From contig CM036199.1 of assembly GCA_020631735.1 (NCBI GenBank), positions 23,043,553 through 23,107,552 on the forward strand: DNA of 64,000 nt. The letters are read 5' to 3'. Both the position numbers and the translations under genes were made by a program. Of the stretch, positions 43,542 through 64,000 are shown piece after piece. Source of the stretch: Saccharum officinarum (lineage: Eukaryota > Streptophyta > Magnoliopsida > Poales > Poaceae). Each line of letters opens with the position of its first letter. The first letter of the stretch is position 1. The notes under the pieces are model-generated. The model was not told the origin of the DNA and made no database searches. It saw only the letters and a list, made by a program, of their open reading frames with translations.

Positions 43542-44010
43542 CCCACCTCGTGGTGGCAAGGGGACAGGGTCATGGTAGGGCCTCGCGCCTTGCATCTCTA
43601 CCCGTGTCTTAGGGCATCTATCAGACTATCAGATTTTGGAGGAAGATTCCTAACGTCGTTGGACAGGAGGCTTGGCCAGGACGATGCGATGACGTCTGCG
43701 ACGGGTCCTCTTTGATCGACTTTGGCCGTCCAGGGTTGTGAACACCTAGGGATTTTTCAAAGCCTCCAGGTGTATGGACTTAGTCTTAAGCTTGCCCTGG
43801 AGGCTTGATGCCTAAATGTTGGGGCTGCTTCGTGAAGTGGGCCGTCACGGGCCAAGCGGGCCTTTATTGGTGTCAGGAGTGTGTGTGCGAGTGCACGTGC
43901 CGATGTAGCCCCTGAGGCTTAGGATGATTAAAGGAATCGGTCAGGGGTTAATCATACTGTCATGGCGCTAATCTAGGGGTTTAGGTAACCCTCAGTTAGG
44001 TACTTAACAA
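43542..44010. other. Unclassified GC-rich repetitive-looking sequence
   Basis: It lacks coding potential I can recognise. Phrases such as GTGCGAGTGCACGTGCCGATGTAGCCCCTGAGG resemble grass LTR sequence, but no LTR boundary, PBS or PPT is visible. Confidence 0.35.
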
Positions 44011-44142
44011 GCAACACCACGTTAATTCCCACAAGACGCGTTAGGAAAAAGATAAATACTAGAAATGCTCACAATAGTCACAAACATCTAGCCTTTAATT
44101 TGGTAGACTCGAATCATCATCGCCGATAATAGCCATTAAATC

Positions 44143-44525
44143 TATTGTAATTTATAAAAAAATTACCCACTTTTGCCATTATAAAAAATACATAAAGTAA
44201 TCTCCTAATTTTGCATCTAAATTATCCACCTCTACCATTACGAAAGATAATTCAAAGTAGCCACCTAAATTTGTGTATAAACTACCCAATCTGTTGCTAC
44301 GAAAGATAATTTAGAATAACCCTAATTTTGCTTATAAATTACACATTTTTTGTCACTATGCAACATAATTCAAAACAAACCTATGACATAGCATCTAAAT
44401 TACCCATCTTTTTTCCATTACGAAATATAATTTCAAATACCCACTGACTTTATATCTAAATTACCTGCATCTACCATTATGAAAGGTAATTTAAAATATC
44501 TCCTAATGATTTTATAAATTGCTCG
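44143..44525 (+). repeat. Degenerate tandem array, about 60-bp unit x 6
   Basis: Six head-to-tail units share the theme TAAATTACCCACCTCTACCATTACGAAAGATAATT-CAAA-TA-CC, each 57-70 bp and diverged by indels. The array is very AT-rich. A weaker copy of the neighbourhood, including similar units, lies at 44846-45180. Confidence 0.75.
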
Positions 44526-44845
44526 TCACAAGGTGTGCGGGTGCAAGCCGAGTTTCATCTTAACATGTGGAAATAGTAGTACTAGGACCTAATCTCTTTT
44601 TAATAATAAAATAAATTTTAAATAAAAGATAAAAAAGATTAGAATTTGTACTTAACATGTGGAAAATTTTGCAACAACTCCATTAAAAGTTGAAAGCTAA
44701 ACTATAAATTCATGAAGTCACAGAAAAGGATGCAACGAGAGTTTATATATCTTAAGATTATGTTTCAACTAAATATATATCATGCAAGAAAAAGATAAAC
44801 ACTATAATTCTAAATAAGGTCCTCAATAGAGCCTCCATGAATGCT

Positions 44846-45180
44846 AATCATCACAAGACTCGGTAGAAAAACAATAGATAGATGCTAAAAAATCTCACAA
44901 ATATCAGAAACATCTTACCATTAATTTGATATAACCTAATCACCATTCATAATAATAGCTTTTGGATTTATTCTATTTTCTAAATAATTACCCACCTTTG
45001 CTATTGTGTAAAACAATATAAAGTAACAAATGACTCTATGTTTAAATGACCCACCTATGCCATAAATTTGCATCTACATCTAAATTGTTAGCATCTTCTA
45101 TTATAAAAAATAATTATTTAAATAACCATAGAGCATATATATGTTTCTATATTACCCAACTTATACAATATTAATAAATT
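44846..45180 (+). repeat. Second, weaker copy of the AT-rich repeat block
   Basis: CATCACAAGACTCGGTAGAAA...CACAAATATCAGAAACATCT...TAATTACCCACCTTTGC parallels 44015-44230, so a segment of several hundred bp was duplicated. No gene is seen in 44526-44845 or in this block. Confidence 0.55.
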
Positions 45181-45349
45181 AAGATTTGATTAAAGTAAGC
45201 ATACATGTCATGTTAGCATGCATGAGTGATAAATATATATGTTATGTTTCATCACATAAAAAATATTTTCTTAAAAACTCATATCCTAATGATACTAACA
45301 AATTGTTTAAAACCATATTAGTAATCAATCCGAGCTTGGATAGAGCATA

Positions 45350-45583
45350 CTGCCTTTGTCCCTAAATATCTGTCGTTTTCGCTTTTCGAGAAATAACTTT
45401 GACTAAATATATATTAAAAATATTAATATTTGTGGTACATAATTAGTATCATTAGAAAGATCTTTGAATCTAGTTTTTTAATAAATTTATTTGGAGATAT
45501 AAATGTTGCACGTATTTTCTATAAATCGAGTCAAACTTGTGGCACGCACACAATGACGACACATAATTAGGGACGGAGGGAGT
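45350..45583. mobile_element. Stowaway/mariner-like MITE, decayed
   Basis: The ends TACTGCCTTTGTCCCTAAATA and TAATTAGGGACGGAGGGAGTA are inverted repeats with a TA at each border. It lies just upstream of the copy B promoter module. Confidence 0.65.
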
Positions 45584-45584
45584 A

Positions 45585-46523
45585 TGCTTCAATTTCATCC
45601 GTATATTTCGTCACTATTAATTGATATTTGAGCCGCACAAGACCACAACTAAACGGCGTGATGCTACAGTTTTGATATTTGAGCCGGCTTGACACTACAA
45701 CCACACAGAGTGGCCCGTAGCAGCCTCGTACCAGGATGAACATGAATGGCAGCGAGAAGGATAGGCTGATATGGAAGCTTCCAGCCGGGCGAGTAGACAA
45801 CCACAGCGACGCCGCAGGAGACTCTTCAAACTCTAACCTAACCACTCGTTTTTCAAATGTGCAGTGACCATACGTACAGCCCCTTGAGTTCAGTCCCACT
45901 GAATCAACAAGTATCCATCAGCTATAGGAGTACATCGCAAGTTGCATCATCTTTGTGGCTGTGTGTTTCTTGTTAGGCACAGGTCGGAAGTAATTTTTTC
46001 AAGGCCTTATATTATGATGAGATCTCTTATATTTCTCGATGTATATGTCTGAATCGTGAAGTGAACTAAATCTGCATTTCTGATGAGTTGTGATGACACG
46101 TCCTACTGAATCTACTGGCGTCCATCAGCTATACCACAAGCTGTATGTGTCATAGCACAAGTCCTAATGAATCTACACGTGTTACATGTGTTGTCCGCTC
46201 GTTGCCCTGCATCTAATTAAATCCCTCTCCAAAGGACATTGTGCAGGTCGGTGGGCATTGGACGCAAGACATTACAATCGGGAAGGACAGAAGGCAAACA
46301 AAAAGAAATTAAGCGGAAAAATCTCTTCCCACGTGTGCAATCTACACGGCTGTAACATCCTCAGCCGTGCACAGTCGATTTGAACCATAGATCTCAAAAT
46401 TGAATGTTAACAAAAAAAATATCAAGCTTTCAAAGGCTCTAAGCGCTGCGTTCCCGTGAGGTTATAAATAAAGAGGGCACATACTGTTGGCGGCGTAGCA
46501 AAGCAATTAACCAGCTAAGCGCA
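45585..46523 (+). promoter_or_regulatory. Promoter region and 5'UTR of beta-glucosidase copy B
   Basis: This is the only complete 5' flank of a full-length gene in the window. TATAAATA is at 46463-46470 and the ATG at 46524. Blocks are shared with 29186-30508 (copy C) and 9369-10015 (relic). From 46270 onward it is almost identical to the window's first 254 bases. Confidence 0.75.
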
Positions 46524-55669
<9,146 letters not shown>

Positions 55670-56159
55670 ATGTTTACCATGGTCTAATCATTGAGTTGGC
55701 GGGCTTGCGCCTTGAGCTGTCTCAAGGACTTTGAATATGTGTGCTGTGTGTGGCATCAATAAAACTATAAAAGGCAGGGAGAAAATGGGTTCTCTTTATT
55801 AGAAATAAAATGTTGTAATTATTATGTTTATTGTAACAACCTTCTAGGTTAGCTCAGATCCCTTGATCGTGGATCTCTGTATGATTTGTTGTGGCCGTAA
55901 TAATATAAACTAGTAGCTATATATGCACGTGCAACATACACATGTTTATGGTTGTTTTTTAAAAGAATGTCATACATTTTGTTAATGAATCAACCAAAAA
56001 TGAACAATAACATTTTAGTATAGATAATCTTTTAGACCTCATGACTCAAGTAACAGAACAAATCAATCAACTCATGGAGAGAGAACAATTCTACTTTCAC
56101 ATTATTTTTTAAATAATTCATGCATGTAATGAAAAAAATCATAAGGGATCTCGGCTCTA
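55670..56159 (+). terminator. 3'UTR, poly(A) signals and flank of copy B
   Basis: AATAAA at 55758-55763 and about 55804-55809 match copy A. Nothing else is seen up to the Stowaway element. Confidence 0.7.
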
Positions 56160-56418
56160 CTCCCTCCATCCTAAATTATAAGGCATTCAAAGAATCTTGG
56201 AGAGCCAAAGGATATCAAATTTGACCAAATTTATATGATAAGATAATAATATTTATGACACCAATTAAGTATTATTAGATTATTCATTAATTATATTTTC
56301 ATAGTATATCTATTTGATGTTATAAATTTTTGTAATTTTTTCTATAATTTTGGTCAAACTTAAGATGCTTTGACTCTCTAAGATTCTTGAAATGTCTTAT
56401 AATTTGAAATGGAGGGAG
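56160..56418. mobile_element. Stowaway MITE downstream of copy B
   Basis: Same element as 9108-9366, with TA at 56158-56159 and 56419-56420. Confidence 0.92.
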
Positions 56419-56420
56419 TA

Positions 56421-57175
56421 TTCATTAATATTTGAGCTGCACAATAAGACCACAACTAAACGGCGCGATGCTGCAATTTTGATATTTGAGCCGGCTTGAA
56501 ACTGCAACCACACAGTGGCCCATATATAGCAGCCTCGTACCAGGATGAACAAATGGCAGCGAAGGATAGGCCGATAGGGGGATGTCCAGCAGCGTGTAGA
56601 CACCCACAGTGACGCCGCAGGAGACTCTTCAAACTCTAACCTAACCACTCGTTTCAATCGTGCAGTAGTGATCATACTATCCTTCTGTTCCCTCCCTCTT
56701 TGTTACCCTTTGGTTGTACTGAACCCTTTGTTTGCTTCCTTTTCTTAATAATAAATTCCTGTAGGGGCTTTGGCCCCTCCAGTTTCGTCAAAAAAAAAAG
56801 TAGTGATCATACGTACAGCCCTCAGTGGCACTAAATCAACAAGTATCCGTCAGCTATAGTAGTACAGTACATCGCAAGTTGAATCATCTTGTGGCTGTGT
56901 TTTTCTGGTTAGGCAGAGGTCGAAAGTAATGTTTTCAAGGCCTTATATTATGATATCTCTTATATTATATCGATTGTATATGTCTGAATCGTGAAGTGAA
57001 ACTAAATCGTATTTCCGATGAGTTGTGATGACAGGTCCTATTGAATCTACTAGTGTCAGGCAAGAATTACATTTTCTGTGGGACGGAGAGAGTATGTCAG
57101 CATGTGGGATCAATAAAAAGGCAGGATGAAAATGAGTTCTTTTTATTAGAGATAAAATGTTGTAAATATTTTTTT
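56421..57175 (+). pseudogene. Relic promoter fused to relic 3'UTR (B side)
   Basis: Parallel of 9369-10125. It includes the 120-bp retroposon at 56678-56798 (TSD 56664-56677 and 56799-56812) and the CAATAAAAAGGCAGG...AAATGTTGTAA 3'UTR piece (about 57107-57165). Here only one 221-bp unit exists and the poly(T) insertion is cut off at about 57190. Confidence 0.75.
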
Positions 57176-57190
57176 GAACTGTTGGGGGGT

Positions 57191-58457
57191 TGTTGTAATA
57201 CCCTAAAATTTGCTTCTTTGAAAATAGAGCTAAAATGAGTTAATTTTGAATTTTTGTACTCATGAAAACATAGGGAAATAATATTTTTCACTAAATTGAA
57301 ATTTATCATAAGGTTTAGCAATTTGTTAATGCATTCATGCTGATGCATTTGTGTTTTTGTATTGCTTGGTTTTTTCACCAAAGATCAAAATGAATTTAAG
57401 TTGTTCTTTCAAAATGCGTTTAGGTCGATTTTCCTTTCCCGATATACATATATCATTTTTCTACAATCAAATTCCTTATTTCTCATCTGTCAATCAACCT
57501 CTACAAACTTCTCGGAAATTTTTCCGACTTTTTCTGTAACTTGTTTCCACTTATCTGTGAGCATAATCTAATTTTTAGATGCTCTAAAATATCTTATCAT
57601 GAGCTCCAAATACTTTATTTGGATTCCTCATGTTCCATAATGTCTCTGAAAAATTTCCCCAAATTTTCAGAGCTTTTAGAGTATTTTTCGCGGCTTAAAT
57701 AATAATTCTAGACTTTTTCTAGAATTATTTTATCCATGAAAATAATTAATTCCGAAAATAATAAATCTCTCATTTTCCCCAATGCTCAAAGCCCATGTGC
57801 AATAATCTTAATAAATCTCAAAGGCTCATACATTTATTTACTAATGAACTTTAATAATTAATTAGACCTATTAGTAAAGACGGAGGGTGCAACATCAATT
57901 AGTACCATATTGCTAGTTGATGTGAAGGCGAGGAGTTTTCTTCCAATAAGTATGGACCTACCCCTGGGGCAAAGCACACCAAAACTAGTATAAGAGGAGC
58001 CCCTAATTTGGGAAATCTCTCGTGTACTAAATTATATTTTTCTCCTCTTTCTCTCGCTGTCGCCGTCGCCGTCGCCGCCGCGTTGCCTAGCCCGGCCATA
58101 CTCTCCTCGGCAACAAGTAAGTCCGCCGCCGTCCCTGTATTCTTGGAAAATAAACCCGCAGTCTAAAACATGTTTACATATTTTGTTTTCTTCATTTGAA
58201 AGCGTATTTTGTTTCGGTTAAGAATAAATTACGTTTTCAGCTATTTACAGAATTGCCACTGATTTTGTTTTAGCCATAACTTCTTCGTTTTAACTCCGAT
58301 TTGATCCGTTCAACTTGCGTTAGGTTCGTAATTTCATAATCTACATGTTAATGCTACTGTTAAGTAGGTTTTCAACTTTTAAAATTCGTGATTAGATTTA
58401 CTCTATTATTTTAATAGAGGAAATATTGTTTATTTCATATCTTCTACGTTTCAACTC
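57191..58457 (+). mobile_element. LTR-like fragment of unassigned (gypsy-like) element
   Basis: It begins TGTTGTAATACCCTAAAATT, a common start for grass Ty3/gypsy LTRs. A TATAAGAGGAGCCCC box follows at about 57990, then a C/T-rich CGCCGTCGCCGTCGCCG leader (about 58065). There is no clear LTR end, PBS or coding. It joins Copia integrase sequence abruptly at about 58458 and is absent from the A side. Confidence 0.45.
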
Positions 58458-59160
58458 CTAAGTGTATCTAGTGTAGTCATTCACTATCACAAAACCATAC
58501 TTATTCCCACCAATACTAGTATATGTTGTTGGCCTAAATAAGTCCATGTGAAATAGCTCAAATGCCTTTGATGTGCTCATTTCACTCTTGCTAGGATGTG
58601 CATTTCTAACTTGTTTACCGGCTTGACAAGCACTACAAGGTTTATCCTTCTCAAAGGTGACATCCTTCAAGCCTCTAACTAAGTCATGCCTTAAAAGTTT
58701 GTTCAATTGTTTCATTCTAACATAACCAAGCCTTCTATGCCATAATCATCTCATACTAGATTTGCTAAGCAAGCATGATGTCAATTGGGTCTCACTATCA
58801 TTGAAGTCAACCAAATATAAGCTACCATGTCTAAATCCTTTGAATATCAAATTTGATCCATCAACACTTATGACTTCAACATCATCACTACCAAATATGC
58901 ACTTAAAGCCAAGATCACAAAGTTGTGCCACCGACAAAAGATTGAAATCCAAGCTCTCAACTAGCAACACATTAGATATGCTCATGTCATTTGAGATAGC
59001 AATTTTACTAAGCCCCTTGACTTTGCCTTTCTTGTTGTTGCCAAAAGTGATAGCATCAAAACCACCATTTTAACTTGTATCAATTGATTTGAACATACAA
59101 GAATCCCCGGTGATATGTTGAGTGCACCCACTATCAAGCACCCAATGACTTCCTCTGGCT
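58458..59160 (-). pseudogene. Copia pol fragment (protease to integrase N-terminus)
   Basis: Contains the DSGC-type protease region (about 59120), the NVLLVESLDFNLLSVAQLCD segment, the integrase zinc-binding region with CSACQAGK, and FVIVNDYTRYT, where it is cut. It shares the stop before NGGFDAITFG with 15673-18858, and the HRRLGH region is further damaged. Confidence 0.85.
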
Positions 59161-59169
59161 TTGTAATTG

Positions 59170-61243
59170 ACCTACAAGATAAGATCAATTCCTTTTAGGT
59201 ACCCAAACTTGTTTGGGTCCTCCAAGGTTAGTGACCAAACTCTTTTGGTACCCAAGTGGCTTTCTTCTTTGAGCCTATCCATGGTGTACCAATGAACTTA
59301 GCATGAACACCATTTGTACCCTTGGTAAGCATATAGAAAGAATCAAACTTAATTGAGGATACATTAGTATTGGATTTCTTGTTCATGCAATATTGCTCTA
59401 TGTGACCAACTTACTTGTAACTTTTGTAATAGCTACCATTGTTCTTCACAAAATGAGTCTTGTGAGGAGCAAAAGCGGCCTTGCCTTTCTTGGGGTTATA
59501 GTCCAATCCCTCTTTGTAGAGAGAAGCTCTTTGGCTACCCAAGCACATAAGCAAGCGGTCCTCACCACCATAAACCTTAGCTAAGGTGTGATTGAGCTCT
59601 TTTACCTCCTTGAGATTTTCATTCTCAACTATAAGTGTGGAATCACAAGTGAAACCGTCACTACTAGATGAGGATGATGTAGATGAGCTACATGAAGGGT
59701 TAGTGAGAGCAACAATAATAGGCTTATGAAAAGATTCATCAATTATATCACATGATATGCCTATGTTGCAAGTTTTAGCTTTCTCAATATTAGTTGGCAT
59801 GTTTACACATTTTTCAACTAAAGAGGAATGAGCTTCTTCAAGCTTAGTGTGAGACTTTTGAAGTTTCTTATGGTCTACCTTTAGACTCTCATAAGATTCC
59901 CTAAGCTCATCAAGTTCTTGCATAAGGTTTTTCTTTTCCTTAAGCAAGCTCTTGCACTCCTTTCTAGATTCTTTAAAATGTTGAGTGTAATCTTCTAGCA
60001 TAGTGATTAGTTCATCTTTAGTGAATTCTTCTTCATCACTATCACTATCACTAGCATTATCATGATCACTCTCATCGTCGGATGATACCTTAGCGGCCTT
60101 TGCCATGAAGCACGATGGAGTGTCGAAGAGGAAGACCTTCTCTTGGATGGCAATGCTAGCATGTCCCTTCTTCTTGCTCTTGTTGTCATCCTCATCATCA
60201 CTTGAGGAATCATCACTATCCCATATAGCAACATGATACTAATTCTTCTTCTTATGAGAACTCTCCTTTTTTCTTACTTCTTCTTTTGCTTCTTCCTCTC
60301 CTTCTTGATAGCATCTTCATCATCACTATCATAAGGACACTTTACAATAAGATGGTCCTTGCTATGGCATCTAAAGCATCTCACGGTATGCTCATTCTTT
60401 TTAGATGAGTTTTTCCTCCTTATTGCACGAAATCCTTTCTTCTTCATGAATTTGCCAAATTGCTTGACAAAGAGTCATCTTCTCATTAATGTCATCACTA
60501 TCATAAGAGCTTGAGTCTTCATCACTTGATGATTCAATCTTGGATTTGCCCTTGGATGTGGTGGCTTTGAATGCCACACTCTTCTTCTTCTCATCATCCT
60601 TCTTCTTCTTTTTGACCAACTTCTCTTTCTCATCATCTTCTCTATATGAATCATTGGTCATCACTTCTTGAAATACTTGTTGATGAGTTAAATCCTTCAA
60701 TGTAGTCCTCACTAGCACGATGATCAATGTATCAAATCTCTTGGGCAAGCTTCTCAAGAACTTCATAGAGAATTGATTGTCCTTGACCTTCTCACCAAGT
60801 GCCTTAAGCTCATTGATAATGACTTGCAACCGATGAAACATTTCCGGTACACTCTCATCTTCTTGCATCTTAAAGCTAGAAAACTTTTCTTACAAGATAT
60901 ATGCTTTAGCGGTCTTTGTGTCTTTGGTGCCCTCAAATGTTTCTTCTAGCTTGGCCCAAGCATCATGTGCAACTTCTATGTTCTTCACTTGCTCAAATGT
61001 CTTATCATCTAATGCCTCATGAAGAGCACTAATAGCAATGTCATTGCATTGGAGTTTCTTCTCTTCCACCGGTGTAGGTGCTTCCGGATTAGCAACCTCA
61101 AATTTTGTTTCGGTAACCTTTCACACTTCTCTATTGATTGACTTGAGGTGTGCGGTCATCTTAACCTTCCAATATGCATAATTTGTGCCATCAAAGTGAG
61201 GTGCCTTCTTGGTGTTGTTGATGTGCAAACTTAATTGAACCAT
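59170..61243 (-). pseudogene. Copia gag, second copy (broken)
   Basis: Start ATG at 61243. It keeps the TAA after AYIL (about 60890) seen in the first copy, keeps Trp where the first copy has a stop (NYAYWKVKM), and has its own TGA for Trp near 61120. The C-terminal knuckle has CKSCK decayed to YKSYK. Frameshifts occur near 60240 and 60470. Confidence 0.9.
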
Positions 61244-61289
61244 TTCTTCTTCATCGTAGGTTGTTAAGCCTCAAATAAATGGTGCCTCG

Positions 61290-61301
61290 GCTCTGATATC
61301 A
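61290..61301 (-). promoter_or_regulatory. Decayed primer binding site
   Basis: GCTCTGATATCA, one C-to-T change from the complement of TGGTATCAGAGC at 20981-20992. Confidence 0.85.
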
Positions 61302-61303
61302 CT

Positions 61304-63240
61304 TGTAAGGTCCAAATGGCTAGAGGGGGGTGAATAGCCTATTTAAAAATCTACAAGCTTCACTAAACAACCACGTTAGTATAAAAGATGGCTAAGCTAA
61401 TTCTAGCACTAGCTCAACTATACTATGCAAGCCACCTATACAATTCTAGTGAAGCAAGGCTATGATCTCTAATACACACCAACAAGACTAAGTCACTAAG
61501 CTACTTACTCCTATGTGATAAAAGCTACACTAAGCAAACTACGTTAGGACTAGTACAAGAAAGTAAAGAGCAAGTGACTTGATTCTTATACCAATGATGT
61601 AGAGAAGTAATACACTCGAAGAATCAATCACAATGATCAACCACAAGAGAAATCCTCAGCAAAGAGATGACACAAGATTTTTACCGAGGTTCACTTGCTT
61701 TCCGGCAAGCTACTCCTCGTTGTGGTGATGCACCCACTTGTCGGTTCGTGAGCTAATCGACTATCAAGAGTCGAGCCCTCGGTGGGCGCCGCACAACCGC
61801 ACACAAGATGGGGATCCTCCAAGCCACGAGCTCCACTAGAGTATCTAATTTATGAACTCCCATGGGGAAGGATCAAGAATCCCTTACAACACTTGGTGAG
61901 GGCTCCAACAATCTTCAATTGTGAGCTCAATCACCTCCGCTGCTCCAAGCCGTCTACCGTGTCAGGAAACACGGAAGAGTAACAAGAAATCTGCAGCAAC
62001 TCGAAGATCAAGTGCCTCTAGAATGCAACTCTTAAGCAATGCACTTGAATCTCACTCAAGATGTGCAACTAAGCAAAGAGATGAGTGGAGGGGTTGTTCT
62101 CTAGCTCAAAGGATGTCTCTAGGTCTCAAAATGTGCAAGAGATGCCCCAAACCCTGACCATCTTCTATTTATAGTGAAGGGGTACGCAGCTAGCCATTAC
62201 CAGACGACGCAGTGAAAAACGCACTGACCGGATGCACCGGTCAGGGTGACCGGATGCGTCCAGTCACTACAGGACAAGCGAAAACAGTTCACGTCAGAAG
62301 TAGCCGTTGCCATGACTGGACGCGCTTCAGCGTTTGACCGAACGCGCTGCACTCAGCGTCTGATCGGAGTCTAGAGAGCTCCCACCGCGACCGGACACGT
62401 CCGATCGCACGTGACCGGACGCGCCGCGTGTCCGGTCGGCTCTACGTCCAGCTCTGCCTCTCTGGGTGCTTGACCGGACGCTCTGGTTCTGTGAGGGATC
62501 AGACGCGCCGGTTGCAAACCCTAGCACCCGCGCGCCTGACTGCTGCGAGAACTGACCAGATGCGTTCGGTCAAACCATGACCACGTCCGGTGCAGCGTCC
62601 GGTCGCCACAGTGACCACCGTTCGCCTCCGTTTCTTTTCTGACTTCCAGCGCAGTGGAAAATAGGCGTTTCACCTCCCCAAAAAGCGCCGAATCCCGTCT
62701 CGCAAGCTCGGCAGGAGGGAGAGAGGAACCCAAACCCCTCTCTACCTTCGCAAATGTGCTAACACCACCAAGTATAGACCACCAAGTGCATGTGTGTTAG
62801 CATTTCACAAATATTTTTCAAGGCGTTATGTTAGCTCTCAACTAGATCCTAATGCATATGCTCAAGACATTGATCTAGTGGCACTTGATTCCCAAGCTAA
62901 CCGTGATTGCCCCTCTTGATAGTCGGCTATATATCCTAAGCCCAGTCAATCACTTCTCTACTCGTCTTAGATTGGCAAAAGGAAAACCCTATGGTTATAC
63001 CTTTGACTTGCGCTCTTAGATCCTTCTCCTTCACTTAATCATCATGTCCATCATTTTATGTGTATTTCTTCATGATCTTGCTCATCATTTCATGCAACAA
63101 ATCATGTGGTCTTGTGGCCATCTCTCCATGCCATTTGCTCCTTCATCACGTGTGTTGCTTATGCCTAATTCAAACCACTTGACACAATGGCATTAGCAAC
63201 TTGGTGTCATTAATTACCAACACCAAACTTTGGGCTTTCA
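61304..63240 (-). repeat. 5' LTR of the truncated Copia copy
   Basis: It runs TGTAAGGTCC...GGGCTTTCA. It retains the AGCTAATCGACTATCAAGAG stretch that is deleted in 20995-22925. Several palindrome units have lost CpG (GACCGGATGCGTCCAGTC at about 62248). Confidence 0.92.
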
Positions 63241-63245
63241 AGGAG

Positions 63246-63882
63246 GTTGTTTGGCGCACTGCACAATATATAATACACAAGCATTAGTACATATAGAGAG
63301 CATGCATGATAAAGTAGCGCATATGACTTCTGATACGTACCGGGAATGTTCTCCTCAATTTTAGTTTTGTGACATTCTACTGCTTCTTCTCAGATCTTCA
63401 ATCATAGCACTCGGGATCTTTCACGTACTTCTTGTAAGCGCTGTACGAAAACCACTATTGTCAATGACAAATGTATGTAACACGTACATTAAGTGTATAA
63501 AAGAATAAGCACCATCACTTACTATCACAAAATGCTTTCGAAATGCTTGTACCCTTCTTTGTTCGATCCTTCCTTGAAAGAGTCAAATATACAGGCCCTT
63601 CCATCCCGAGGATGGACTATGAATACAATTCAATGGCCCATGATGCCCTTGCTGCACCATTATTCAAACAATACAGATTTTAGATCTTCAAATATGAAAA
63701 TTACTGATCCTAGTAGCGCAAGTAGCCTTTTGACTTACCCGAACTCATGGGTGACAAGGATACACCCATTTCCCTTGACCTTCTACATGGCTCTGTAGAT
63801 ATACATTCCCACGTTATACTTCAATTCATCATGCAATTCTATCCGGGCTTGTGGTATGTCTTTCGGGTCCAAGTCACCAGCC
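63246..63882 (-). pseudogene. CACTA Ulp1-like gene flank, second copy
   Basis: Almost identical to 22931-23567, including the ACIFDSFKEG exon. It confirms that the CACTA element and its Copia insertion were duplicated together. Confidence 0.65.
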
Positions 63883-64000
63883 TGAAAGGATCAAGATACC
63901 CAAGAGAGTGGTCAATTGGGCCAATTATAAATTTCTTGCAATAATTAAGCCCTACACTTAGCCCATTTCACCCCCTTGTGCCTATAAGTGTTTCTATTGT
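63883..64000 (-). mobile_element. Start of the Sirevirus-type LTR fragment, second copy
   Basis: TGAAAGGATCAAGATACCC matches 23568 onward; the window ends inside it. Confidence 0.55.

Larger units (their letters stand above)
58458..63240 (-). mobile_element. Truncated second copy of the Copia element at the same nested site
   Basis: Minus-strand 5' LTR at 61304-63240, then gag and the start of pol, cut at about 58458 inside integrase. The 3' two fifths and 3' LTR are missing. The LTR is followed by AGGAG and the same CACTA flank as at 22926, so this is a duplicated locus, not an independent insertion. Confidence 0.92.

Overview
This is a plant nuclear window from a grass. GT-AG introns, AATAAA poly(A) signals, grass-type MITEs, Sirevirus-like Copia elements with CCGGACGCG-rich LTRs and CACTA elements point to a panicoid/Andropogoneae genome (sugarcane, Miscanthus or sorghum relatives). 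That assignment is inference from element style. There is no bacterial or viral content and no CRISPR.

The only host gene family I can support is glycoside hydrolase family 1 (beta-glucosidase). Two full-length 12-exon copies on the + strand are very nearly identical: copy A (255-8617) and copy B (46524-55669). Each encodes a 520-residue protein with a signal peptide and both catalytic glutamates. A third copy, C, is a relic: promoter at 29156-30508, exon 1 at 30509-30634, exon 2 at 40705-40771, then an assembly gap. A fourth locus survives only as a promoter remnant fused to a 3'UTR remnant (about 9369-10125 plus 11866-11929, repeated at 56421-57175).

Layout. 1-9.1 kb: gene A, with a MULE and a sense solo LTR in intron 1. 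9.1-11.9 kb: relic promoter/3'UTR with MITE and retroposon insertions. 11.93-23.57 kb: a CACTA element with a Ulp1-like protease gene, split by a 10.2-kb minus-strand Copia element (12694-22925, TSD AGGAG). 23.57-29.15 kb: a mosaic of LTR, LINE and Ty3/gypsy fragments. 29.15-40.82 kb: pseudogene C, blown up by an LTR element, two foldback hairpins and a 2.8-kb CACTA element. 40819-40918: exactly 100 N. 40.92-43.54 kb: 5' end of another Copia element. 43.5-45.6 kb: AT-rich repeats. 45.6-57.2 kb: promoter, gene B and relic again. 57.2-64 kb: a gypsy-like LTR piece abutting a second, truncated copy of the same Copia-in-CACTA locus.

The A-side block (1-23.7 kb) and the B-side block (46.27-64 kb) therefore share gene, intron insertions and nested TE sites. 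This is either a recent large tandem segmental duplication or two haplotypes/homeologues placed in series by assembly. I saw no new molecular system. The points of most interest are the retroposon that duplicated a 3' splice site in gene B, the promoter-3'UTR fusion relic, the sense LTR promoter inside intron 1, the paired foldback hairpins, and the chronology recorded by shared and private insertions and stops.
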